Below are positions 8,261-15,457 of a stretch of DNA of 35,463 bases, piece after piece. The position numbers and the translations under genes were made by a program. Every line of letters begins with the position of its first letter. Positions within the stretch are counted from its first letter, which is position 1. This stretch comes from CAZRXG01 sp964603985 (GTDB taxonomy: Bacteria > Chloroflexota > Anaerolineae > Aggregatilineales > UBA3940), in assembly GCA_964603985.1 (NCBI GenBank), contig CAZRXG010000040.1:1-35463 (forward strand). The letters run 5' to 3'. Below the pieces are notes generated by a model. The model worked only from the letters and a program-made list of their open reading frames with translations, was not told where the DNA came from and made no database searches.

Positions 8261-9700
8261 ATGACCGACCTTGAGCAGCTTACCGGCCTGACGATCTACC
8301 CCCGCTCGGTGGTTGAGGTGCACGACGTGACGTACTTCCTCGCCCGCACCACCGAGGGAAAACGCCTCGGCATCGTGGGAGACGGCCAGGGCTTCCAGGG
8401 CCAGCGCAGCCCCAAGGGGGACGCGCTGCTCTGCCCCCTGACGCCCTCCAACGCCGCCCGCCTGCGCGAAAAGCTCCCCCGGCTGCGCCCTCAGCCGCTC
8501 GGCCTGCAAACGTCGGCCGGCTGCGGCGACCGTGTGGGGCTGGCAACGCCGGGGCACGTCCGCGCCGTGCGCCACGTCGGCGGCATCGCGCCCATCTTCG
8601 CCCAGCAATCCATGCGCGAGAACGCCCGCACCGTGCGCACCCCCCAGGAAGTGTTCGACGACGCCATGTGGGGCGTGTTCCAGGAGGGCTGGCACGACCC
8701 CTGGGGCGCCGACGCCGATCACCTCAAGACCACCTTTGACGTCGACCTCTGCATGGCCGCCGGTTACACCTTCTACACCGTCGATCCCGGCGACCACGTC
8801 GACAACGCCGCCCACACCGCCCCCCTCGACGCACTCCGGGAGAAGCTGCGCACCCTGCCCTGGGACGCACTGGAGGACTCTCCCACCGACCTGCGCACCC
8901 GCTACCTGGGCCACACCTTCGCCGTCGAGTCGCTTACCCTGGAGTTCGACGAAACATCCCTGCTGCGCGCCGCCTGCAAGTACGGTCGCGCTATCGCCCA
9001 CTCCGCCCTGATGTACCATCACCTGGCCGCCGCGATGGGCGCGCGCCCCTTCGAGCTCGAGGTCTCCGTTGACGAGACCGATACGCCCACCTCGGCGCTG
9101 GAGCACTACTTTATCGCCGCCGAGCTGAAGCGCCTCGCCGTGAGCTGGGTCAGCCTGGCCCCGCGCTACGTTGGCCGCTTCGAGAAGGGCGTGGACTACA
9201 TCGGCGACCTGGACACCTTCGACGTCGAGATCGCCGCGCACGCCGCCATCGCCCGCGTGATGGGGCCCTACAAGCTCAGCCTGCACTCCGGCTCGGACAA
9301 ATTCAGCATCTACCCTATCGTCGCTCGCCACGCCAACGATCTGGTGCACCTCAAGACGGCCGGTACCAGCTACCTGGAGGCTCTGCGGGTCATCGCCGGG
9401 GCCAATCCCGACCTCTTCCGCGCCATCATGGCCCTCGCCCTGGAGCGCTACGACGAAGACCGCGCCACCTACCACACCTCCGCCGACCCGGCCAAAGTCC
9501 CCACCCCCGACACGCTCTCCGACGACGACCTGCCGGGCGTGCTCAACCAGTTCGACGGGCGGCAGGTGCTTCACATGACCTTCGGCTCGGCCCTGACTCG
9601 CTTCGGCGAGCAGATTAAAAACACGCTGGACGCGCACGAAGAGGCATACTCCGCCGCGTTGGAGGCACATTTTATCCGCCACCTGGAACCATTTAGCTAG
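8261..9700 (+). CDS. uxaE: Tagaturonate/fructuronate epimerase family protein
   Basis: A 479-aa protein matching the UxaE family first described from Thermotoga, which interconverts D-tagaturonate and D-fructuronate and so merges galacturonate and glucuronate breakdown. Recognisable segments are SAGCGDRVGLATPGH (about residue 86), FAQQSMRENARTVRTPQ (about 112) and LSLHSGSDKFSIYP (about 344), which carry the likely metal and substrate residues. ATG 8261 follows GGAGAG with proper spacing and starts one base after the uxaC stop. The SDR gene begins 13 nt downstream. The assignment rests on remembered family similarity and is strongly supported by the neighbours. Confidence 0.9.
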   Translation: MTDLEQLTGLTIYPRSVVEVHDVTYFLARTTEGKRLGIVGDGQGFQGQRSPKGDALLCPLTPSNAARLREKLPRLRPQPLGLQTSAGCGDRVGLATPGHVRAVRHVGGIAPIFAQQSMRENARTVRTPQEVFDDAMWGVFQEGWHDPWGADADHLKTTFDVDLCMAAGYTFYTVDPGDHVDNAAHTAPLDALREKLRTLPWDALEDSPTDLRTRYLGHTFAVESLTLEFDETSLLRAACKYGRAIAHSALMYHHLAAAMGARPFELEVSVDETDTPTSALEHYFIAAELKRLAVSWVSLAPRYVGRFEKGVDYIGDLDTFDVEIAAHAAIARVMGPYKLSLHSGSDKFSIYPIVARHANDLVHLKTAGTSYLEALRVIAGANPDLFRAIMALALERYDEDRATYHTSADPAKVPTPDTLSDDDLPGVLNQFDGRQVLHMTFGSALTRFGEQIKNTLDAHEEAYSAALEAHFIRHLEPFS

Positions 9701-9713
9701 CCATGGAGCAATT

Positions 9714-10547
9714 GTGGACCTCGAAGAGCTGACCCACATATACGACTTTACCGGGCGAACCGTCGCCATCACCGGCGGGGCCGGGATGCTCGGCGGCGAG
9801 ATGGCCTGCGCCCTCGTCGGCGTCGGCGCTAACGTCGCCATCCTGGATCGCGACCCCACACTGGCCGACCGCCTGAAGGATCGCCTCGGCTGCGGCCCCG
9901 GCTGCGCCGTCGTCGTTTACGCCGACGTGCTCAAGCCCGACACGCTGCACGAGGCCGAGGAGACCATCCGCGCCGAGTTCGGCCCGGTCGATACGCTGAT
10001 CAACGCCGCCGGAGGCAATAAGCCCGAAGCCACCACCGGCCCCAACCTCTCCTTCTTCGACCTGCCGGAGGACGCGCTGCGCTTCGTCTTCGACCTCAAC
10101 CTGCTCGGCACCATCCTGCCCTGCCAGGTGTTCGGGCGGGGCATGGCCGGACGCGAGAAAGGCGTCATCCTCAACATCTCGTCGATGAGCGCCCTCTGCC
10201 CCCTGACGCGCATCCCGGCCTATTCCGCCGCCAAGGCCGGGGTCAGCAACTTCACCCGCTGGCTGGCGGTGCACATGGCCCAGGAGTACGCGCCGGAGAT
10301 CCGCGTCAACGCGCTCGCGCCCGGCTTCTTCCTCACGTCGCAAAACCGCTACCTGCTGCTCGACGAGCTGACCGGCGAGCTGACCCCGCGCGGCAAAACC
10401 ATCATCGAGCACACGCCCGTGAAGCGCTTCGGCGACCCGGAAGACCTGCTCTGCACGGTTTTGTGGCTGCTCTCCGACGGTGCCAGCTTCGTCACCGGCA
10501 TCGTCGTGCCGGTAGACGGCGGCTTCTCCGCCTTCAGCGGCGTTTGA
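9714..10547 (+). CDS. SDR-family oxidoreductase, probable D-fructuronate reductase (D-mannonate oxidoreductase)
   Basis: A short-chain dehydrogenase/reductase of 277 aa. GTG 9714 is the start, preceded by GGAG; the ATG at 9703 is out of frame. The cofactor motif is TGGAGMLGG (residues 20-28). An Asp ends beta strand 2 (VAILDRD, Asp45), which favours NAD(H). The catalytic Ser is within ISSMS (156-159), with Tyr170 and Lys174 in AYSAAKAG. The C-terminal 'FVTGIVVPVDGGFSAFSGV' is typical of sugar-acid SDRs. Directly after uxaC and uxaE, the best assignment is reduction of fructuronate to D-mannonate, replacing the unrelated UxuB of enterobacteria. Substrate specificity is inferred from position. 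Confidence 0.88.
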   Translation: MDLEELTHIYDFTGRTVAITGGAGMLGGEMACALVGVGANVAILDRDPTLADRLKDRLGCGPGCAVVVYADVLKPDTLHEAEETIRAEFGPVDTLINAAGGNKPEATTGPNLSFFDLPEDALRFVFDLNLLGTILPCQVFGRGMAGREKGVILNISSMSALCPLTRIPAYSAAKAGVSNFTRWLAVHMAQEYAPEIRVNALAPGFFLTSQNRYLLLDELTGELTPRGKTIIEHTPVKRFGDPEDLLCTVLWLLSDGASFVTGIVVPVDGGFSAFSGV

Positions 10548-10575
10548 TTAACGACCTTTCGACCAGGAGATGACT

Positions 10576-11475
10576 ATGGCAGACTACCCCGAAGCAGCCC
10601 GCCCGCTGGCGGAACTCAAACCGGAACACGACTTCTTCGTCGGCATCGATTCGGACGGCTGCGCCTTCGACACGATGGAGCTTAAGCACAAGGAGTGCTT
10701 CGCGCCCAACACCATCAAACACTGGAGGCTCCAGGCGGTGTCCAAGTACGCCCGCGAGGCCGCCCTGTTCGTCAACCTGTACTCCAAGTGGCGCGGCGTC
10801 AACCGCTGGCCCGCGCTCGTCAAGGTCTTCGACCTGCTGCGCGAGCGCCCGGAGGTGCAGGCGCGCGGCATCCACCCGCCCGAAGCGCCGCACATCCGCG
10901 CCTTCATCGCCGACGACGCCTTCCCCAAGAGCAACGACGGTCTGAAGGCCTACATGGCCGAACACTCCGCCCCCGAGCTTGACACCGCCCTGGCCTGGAC
11001 GACCGGCGTCAACGCCGCCGTCGCCGACATGGTGTACGGCGTGCCGCCCTTCCCCAACGTGCGGGAGAGCATGGAGTTCCTGGCCGACAAGGCCGACATG
11101 ATCGTCGTCTCGGCCACGCCGGTCGAGGCGCTGACCCGCGAGTGGGAGGAGCACAACCTCGACCGCTACGTGCGCGTCATCGCCGGGCAGGAGCTGGGCA
11201 AAAAGGCCCTGCATCTCAGGCTGGCCGCCAACGGGAAGTACCGGCCCGACCACATCCTGATGCTCGGCGACGCGCCCGGCGACCTGCGCGCCGCGCAGGC
11301 CAACGACGCCCTCTTCTACCCCATCAACCCCGGTCACGAAGAGGAGGCGTGGCAGCGCTTCTACGAAGAGGGAATGCACAAATTCCTGGCCGGTGAGTAC
11401 GCCGGTGCCTATCAGGAGTCGCTGCTGGCCGAGTTCGAGAAGTTGCTGCCGGAAGTGCCTCCCTGGGAGCGCTGA
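10576..11475 (+). CDS. HAD-superfamily hydrolase-like protein
   Basis: A 299-aa protein with the haloacid dehalogenase-like phosphohydrolase motifs. Motif I is GIDSDGCAFDT (Asp25 nucleophile, Asp27 acid/base); motif II is MIVVSATP; motif III is HILMLGDAPGDLRAA. ATG 10576 is preferred over ATG 10570 because the ribosome site CCAGGAG (10563-10569) is then 6 nt away. The ~100-residue insert between motif I and motif II forms a large cap that would define the substrate. The gene lies in the uronate run, so a sugar-acid phosphate or another phosphorylated intermediate is possible. The exact reaction is not recognisable. Confidence 0.8.
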   Translation: MADYPEAARPLAELKPEHDFFVGIDSDGCAFDTMELKHKECFAPNTIKHWRLQAVSKYAREAALFVNLYSKWRGVNRWPALVKVFDLLRERPEVQARGIHPPEAPHIRAFIADDAFPKSNDGLKAYMAEHSAPELDTALAWTTGVNAAVADMVYGVPPFPNVRESMEFLADKADMIVVSATPVEALTREWEEHNLDRYVRVIAGQELGKKALHLRLAANGKYRPDHILMLGDAPGDLRAAQANDALFYPINPGHEEEAWQRFYEEGMHKFLAGEYAGAYQESLLAEFEKLLPEVPPWER

Positions 11476-11528
11476 CGCAGGGGCGGCGCTGCCTCACGTC
11501 CGGTCGATTGAGCTGCAAGGAGGTTGTG

Positions 11529-12239
11529 GTGAGCTTCCAGTGGTGCGAGATCCCGTCGGGGGAAGTCGAGATTGAGGGGCGGCCTTACCACGTCGAGGCA
11601 TTTCACATGGGCCGCTACCCCGTGACCTACGCGCTGTTTCAGCAGTTCATCGACGCGCCGGACGGTTTCGCCGACGACGCGTGGTGGGACGGTCTGGCCG
11701 CGTCCGACAATCACCGCGCCAGACCCGGCCACCAGCGCTTTGAGATCGACGATCACCCGCGCGAGAAGGTGAGCTGGTACGACGCCGTCGCCTACTGCCG
11801 CTGGCTGAGCGCCCGGATCGGCTGGTACACCGTGCGCCTGCCCACCGAGTGGGAGTGGCAGTGGGCCGCCCAGGGTGACGACGGGCGGCAGTACCCCTGG
11901 GGGAACGAGTTCGACCGGGAGCGCTGCAACACCGAGGAAAACGGTGTCGAGAGCACCACCCCGGTCGACAAGTACCCCGCCGGGGCCAGCCCCTTCGACG
12001 TGCTCGACATGTCCGGCAACGTGTGGGAGTGGTGCCTGAACGAATTTGCAGCGCCCGATAACGTCGGCACCGGCGGCGACGCCTCCCGCGCGGCGCGCGG
12101 CGGCTCGTGGGGCCACGACCAGCTTTTCGCGCGAGTCACGTACCGCAACGGGAGCCACCCGCACGACCGGTCCAACTATCACGGCTTCCGCCTGGTGGTC
12201 GACACCTTCGTGCGGCACCCGGAGCTTGCGGATACGTAG
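11529..12239 (+). CDS. FGE/SUMF1-fold protein lacking the copper cysteines
   Basis: A 236-aa protein of the formylglycine-generating-enzyme-like fold. Typical motifs are HMGRYPVTYALFQQFI, VSWYDAVAYCRWLSA, RLPTEWEWQWAAQG, YPWGNEF, DMSGNVWEWCLNE and ARGGSWGHDQ. GTG 11529 is the start because the perfect ribosome site AAGGAGG (11517-11523) is 5 nt before it; the in-frame TTG at 11508 lies upstream of that site. True FGE has a cysteine pair shortly after the RGGSW motif that binds copper. Here the segment reads RGGSWGHDQLFARVTY with no cysteine, so formylglycine formation is unlikely. It may be a non-catalytic or differently catalytic family member. No sulfatase gene is nearby. Confidence 0.87.
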   Translation: MSFQWCEIPSGEVEIEGRPYHVEAFHMGRYPVTYALFQQFIDAPDGFADDAWWDGLAASDNHRARPGHQRFEIDDHPREKVSWYDAVAYCRWLSARIGWYTVRLPTEWEWQWAAQGDDGRQYPWGNEFDRERCNTEENGVESTTPVDKYPAGASPFDVLDMSGNVWEWCLNEFAAPDNVGTGGDASRAARGGSWGHDQLFARVTYRNGSHPHDRSNYHGFRLVVDTFVRHPELADT

Positions 12240-12285
12240 ACCCGAACCATGACATTGTAGGACATACGCTGGTAGACAAGGCAGC

Positions 12286-13560
12286 ATGATGGTAGTCGGC
12301 AAAGGACACACAAACGGTTATCTCTCAGACGCACAGGTCAACCACCTGATGGCCGAGGCGCTCAAGCAGGTTGACCTCAACGGTCGCCGGGTGCTGGTTA
12401 TCATTCCCGACAGCACCCGCACCGCGCCGGTTCCGCTCTTCTTCCGCCTGTTCCACGAACTCCTCCACGAGCGCGCCGCCGCATTAGATTATCTGGTCGC
12501 GCTGGGCACGCACCCCCTGATGAGCGAGGAGGCGCTCAACCGGCTGGTCGGCGTGACGACTGCCGAGCGGGCCACGACCTACGCGGGCGTCCAGGTCTTC
12601 AACCACCACTGGGATCAGCCCGACACATTCACCACCGCCGGGTCCATCTCCCGCCAGGAGGTCGAGCGCATCACCGACGGGATGCTGTCCCGCGAGGTGC
12701 CCGTCACCGTCAACCGCACCATCTTCGACTACGACCAACTCATCGTCTGCGGGCCGGTTTTCCCCCACGAGGTGGCCGGTTTCTCCGGCGGTGACAAGTA
12801 CTTCTTCCCCGGCATCTCCGGCCCGGAGGTCATCCACTTCACCCACTGGCTGGGCGCGCTCATCACCAGCATGGCCGTCATCGGCACGCCCGATACCCCC
12901 GTGCGGGCCGTGATCGAGCGGGCCGCGTCCCTGATCACCGTCCCCAAGCTGTACTGCAACCTGGTCGTCACGCACGAGGGGCTGGCCGGGCTGTACGTCG
13001 GCCCGGCCAAGGCCGCCTGGCAGCAGGCCGTCAGGCTCTCGGCCCAACTGCACATCATTTATGTAGATCGCCCCTTCCGCCGCGTGCTGTCCATCGTGCC
13101 GGAGATGTACGACGACATCTGGACGGCGGCCAAGGGCATGTACAAGCTGGAGCCGGTGATCGCCGACGGCGGCGAGGTGATCATCTACGCCCCGCACATC
13201 ACCGAGCTTTCCTACACGCACGGGCGCGTCATCGACGAGGTCGGCTACCACGTACGCGACTACTTTGTCAAGCAGTGGGATCGCTTCAAGGAGCATCCCT
13301 GGGGCGTGCTGGCCCACTCCACCCACCTGCGCGGAGTCGGCGAGTACGACGCCCAGAGCGGCGTGGAGCGCCCGCGCATTAAAGTCACGCTCGCCACCGG
13401 CATCCCTCGCCAACGCTGCCAGCAGGTCAACCTGGGCTACCTCGACCCGGCCACCATCAACGTTGGCGAGTGGGAGGGCCGCCAGGACGAGGGGATTCTG
13501 GTCGTGCACCGGGCGGGCGAGACGTTGTACCGGTTGAGAGGTGACAGCGCCCACCCGTAA
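12286..13560 (+). CDS. LarA-family (DUF2088) nickel-pincer racemase/epimerase
   Basis: A 424-aa LarA-family protein. LarA enzymes use a nickel-pincer nucleotide to epimerise 2-hydroxyacids by hydride transfer. Conserved features are PDSTRTAP (residues 41-48), GTHPLMSEE (His76) and the core FPHEVAGFSGGDKYFFPGIS. His161, Lys171 and His187 have the same spacing as His174, Lys184 and His200 of Lactobacillus plantarum LarA; the Lys tethers the cofactor and the last His binds nickel. Some family members act on malate and on D-gluconate (2-epimerisation to D-mannonate). Placed after a probable mannonate-forming SDR and before gnd, a sugar-acid 2-epimerase is more likely than a lactate racemase. No larB, larC or larE is in the window, so cofactor synthesis must be encoded elsewhere. 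Confidence 0.87.
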   Translation: MMVVGKGHTNGYLSDAQVNHLMAEALKQVDLNGRRVLVIIPDSTRTAPVPLFFRLFHELLHERAAALDYLVALGTHPLMSEEALNRLVGVTTAERATTYAGVQVFNHHWDQPDTFTTAGSISRQEVERITDGMLSREVPVTVNRTIFDYDQLIVCGPVFPHEVAGFSGGDKYFFPGISGPEVIHFTHWLGALITSMAVIGTPDTPVRAVIERAASLITVPKLYCNLVVTHEGLAGLYVGPAKAAWQQAVRLSAQLHIIYVDRPFRRVLSIVPEMYDDIWTAAKGMYKLEPVIADGGEVIIYAPHITELSYTHGRVIDEVGYHVRDYFVKQWDRFKEHPWGVLAHSTHLRGVGEYDAQSGVERPRIKVTLATGIPRQRCQQVNLGYLDPATINVGEWEGRQDEGILVVHRAGETLYRLRGDSAHP

Positions 13561-13642
13561 GAGACAGGCGGTGTGGAACACCGTCATTGAGGCAGGCCCT
13601 GCGCCTGTGTAGGTGTTTGGATTACAAACAGACAGTGATTTA

Positions 13643-13811
13643 GTGCTCCGTTGGGCTGAATATTACAGACTGCGGCGCTGCCCTCACCCATCTCGGACGG
13701 TCAAACCGTCCTCGATTCGCCCTCTCCCTGAGGGAGAGGGCAGACTGAGCGCGACCGGAGGTCGGGCGAAGGCGGGTGAGGGCTTGGGCAACAACTTGTA
13801 AAAACCAACTT
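13643..13811. repeat. Interspersed cloverleaf-like repeat, copy 2 (inverted relative to copy 1)
   Basis: Reverse-complement copy of the element at 2148-2317. Outer arms CCCTCACCC (13681-13689) and GGGTGAGGG (13774-13782) enclose the same three hairpins in reverse order. The core differs from copy 1 at only about four positions, and two of these lie in the loop or stem of the GACGG/CCGTC hairpin. The element fills the gap between the LarA-family gene and gnd. A short hairpin CGGTGT/ACACCG (13569-13583) lies just after the LarA stop, but no T-run follows it. Confidence 0.8.
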
Positions 13812-13839
13812 AACAAAGCACTCAGGAAGGAACAACCAC

Positions 13840-15267
13840 ATGGACAAAGCCAACATCGGCATGGTCGGACTGGGCGTCATGGGCCAAATGCTGGCCCTCA
13901 ACATGGAGCGCAACGGCTACCGCGTGGCAGGCTACGACCTCGACGCGGCCAGGGTGGACGCCTTCCAGGCCAACCACCCCGGCAAGAACCTGGTCGGCTG
14001 CCGCACGCTGGACGAGTTCATGGCCGCGCTCGAAACGCCGCGCCGCATCATGATGATGGTCCCCGCCGGGCCGCCCGTCGACGCCGTGATCGACGGGCTG
14101 AAGCCGCTGCTTGAGCCGCGCGACCTGCTGATCGACGGCGGCAACACCCACTACACCGACACCGAGCGCCGCGCCGGGGATCTGGAGGCGCTGGGCATCG
14201 TCTACATCGGCACCGGCGTCAGCGGCGGCGAATACGGCGCGCTGTGGGGTCCATCGATCATGCCCGGCGGCCAGCCGGAGGCATGGGAGCTGGTCAAGCC
14301 CATCTTCGAGGCCATCGCCGCCCGAGTCGACGGCGAGCCATGCGTCGCCCACCTCGGCCCGCGCGGCGCAGGCCACTACGTCAAGATGGTGCACAACGGC
14401 ATCGAGTACGGCGACATGCAGCTTATCGCCGAGTCATACGATCTGCTGCATCGCGGCCTGGGCCTGACCGCCGGAGAGCTGCACCGGATCTTCGCCGCCT
14501 GGAACGAGGGCGAGCTGGGATCGTACCTGATCGAGATCACGCGCGACATCCTGGCCCGCGTCGACGAGGAGACCGGCGAGCCGCTGGTCGACGTGATCCT
14601 CGACGAGGCCAAGCAGAAGGGCACCGGCAAGTGGACCTCTCAGGACGCGCTCGACCTCGGCGCACCCACCCCAACCATCAACGCCGCCGTCGAAGCGCGC
14701 ATCATCTCAGCCTACAAGGATCAGCGCCTGGCCGCCTCCAAGGTGCTCACCGGCCCCCTACCGCACATCGAGGCCGATCGGGAAGCGGTTGTCGACGCCG
14801 TGCGCGACGCCCTCTACGCCGCCAAGATCTGCTCCTACGCCCAGGGATTCGCCCTGCTGCGCGAGGCCAGCCGGGAGTACGATTACCACCTCGACTACGG
14901 CGAGATCGCCCGCATCTGGCGCGGCGGCTGCATCATCCGCGCCCGCTTCCTGGATAAGATCCGTACCGCCTTCGCCCGCAATCCCGACCTGCCCAACCTG
15001 CTGATCGACCCGGAGTTCGGCGCCGCCGTCCAGGAGCGCCAGGCCGCGTTGCGCCGGGTGGTGCGGCTGGCCGTCGAGAGCGGCATCCCGGCCCTGGCGT
15101 TCAGCTCGGCGCTGGCCTACTACGACGCCTACCGCAGCGCCCGCCTGCCCGCCAACCTGACCCAGGCCCAACGCGACTACTTCGGCGCGCACACCTACCG
15201 CCGCCTCGACAAAGAAGGCTCGTTCCACACCGCCTGGGTCGACATGACCATAGGCCCTGACGCATAA
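13840..15267 (+). CDS. gnd: 6-phosphogluconate dehydrogenase, decarboxylating
   Basis: A 475-aa protein that collinearly matches the long (~470 aa) homodimeric 6PGDH family. It oxidises and decarboxylates 6-phosphogluconate to ribulose-5-phosphate. Key segments are GMVGLGVMGQMLALN (Rossmann), LIDGGNTHYTDT, GTGVSGGEYGALWGPSIMPGG, HYVKMVHNGIEYGDMQLIAE (catalytic Lys and Asn) and the C-terminal AQRDYFGAHTYRRLDKEGSFHT. At the end of beta strand 2 the usual NADP-binding Asn-Arg-Ser is replaced by Asp-Leu-Asp (GYDLDAARVD), which predicts preference for NAD. ATG 13840 follows AGGAAGGA. It sits after the sugar-acid cluster across the copy 2 repeat and may share its role, feeding gluconate-derived carbon into the pentose pathway. 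Confidence 0.96.
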   Translation: MDKANIGMVGLGVMGQMLALNMERNGYRVAGYDLDAARVDAFQANHPGKNLVGCRTLDEFMAALETPRRIMMMVPAGPPVDAVIDGLKPLLEPRDLLIDGGNTHYTDTERRAGDLEALGIVYIGTGVSGGEYGALWGPSIMPGGQPEAWELVKPIFEAIAARVDGEPCVAHLGPRGAGHYVKMVHNGIEYGDMQLIAESYDLLHRGLGLTAGELHRIFAAWNEGELGSYLIEITRDILARVDEETGEPLVDVILDEAKQKGTGKWTSQDALDLGAPTPTINAAVEARIISAYKDQRLAASKVLTGPLPHIEADREAVVDAVRDALYAAKICSYAQGFALLREASREYDYHLDYGEIARIWRGGCIIRARFLDKIRTAFARNPDLPNLLIDPEFGAAVQERQAALRRVVRLAVESGIPALAFSSALAYYDAYRSARLPANLTQAQRDYFGAHTYRRLDKEGSFHTAWVDMTIGPDA

Positions 15268-15303
15268 CCCGGCCCTGCCTGCCTGTGGAGGAGCCGGGGG
15301 GGT

Positions 15304-15442
15304 GCTGATTGCTGATTGCTGACCGGCTGACTGGCTGACCGCTGATTAGCTGACCGGCTGACCGCTGATTTGCTGACCGGCTGACCGCTGATTTGCTGAC
15401 CGGCTGACCGGCTGACCGCTGATTAGCTGACCGGTTGACCGC
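15304..15442. repeat. Intergenic tandem repeat (GCTGATT / GCTGACCG units)
   Basis: The whole gnd-pfp intergenic stretch is a degenerate tandem array of short units of the type GCTGATTTGCTGACCG and GCTGACCGGCTGACCG. At least ten GCTGA-type units are visible. The same unit (GCTGACCGGCTGACCG) recurs near 35383-35400 next to a related ATCAGC-type array, so it is a genome-dispersed simple repeat. It ends about 15 bases before the pfp start codon. Units run head to tail without unique spacers, so it is not a CRISPR. Confidence 0.85.
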
Positions 15443-15457
15443 TAAAGAGAGAAAACA

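Noticed and set aside
8078..9859. 593-aa open frame on the minus strand
   Set aside because: Lies antisense to uxaC, uxaE and the SDR gene, which have clear family motifs. It is a high-GC codon shadow rich in Gly, Val and His with no domain signature.
11508..11528. TTG 11508 start for the FGE-like protein
   Set aside because: The AAGGAGG ribosome site lies downstream of it and points to GTG 11529.
12286..13560. Lactate racemase annotation for the LarA-family protein
   Set aside because: Only the family is certain; sugar-acid context and known gluconate-epimerising homologues make a lactate role the less likely one.
15304..15442. CRISPR array
   Set aside because: Units are short, head to tail and without unique spacers; a simple tandem repeat.
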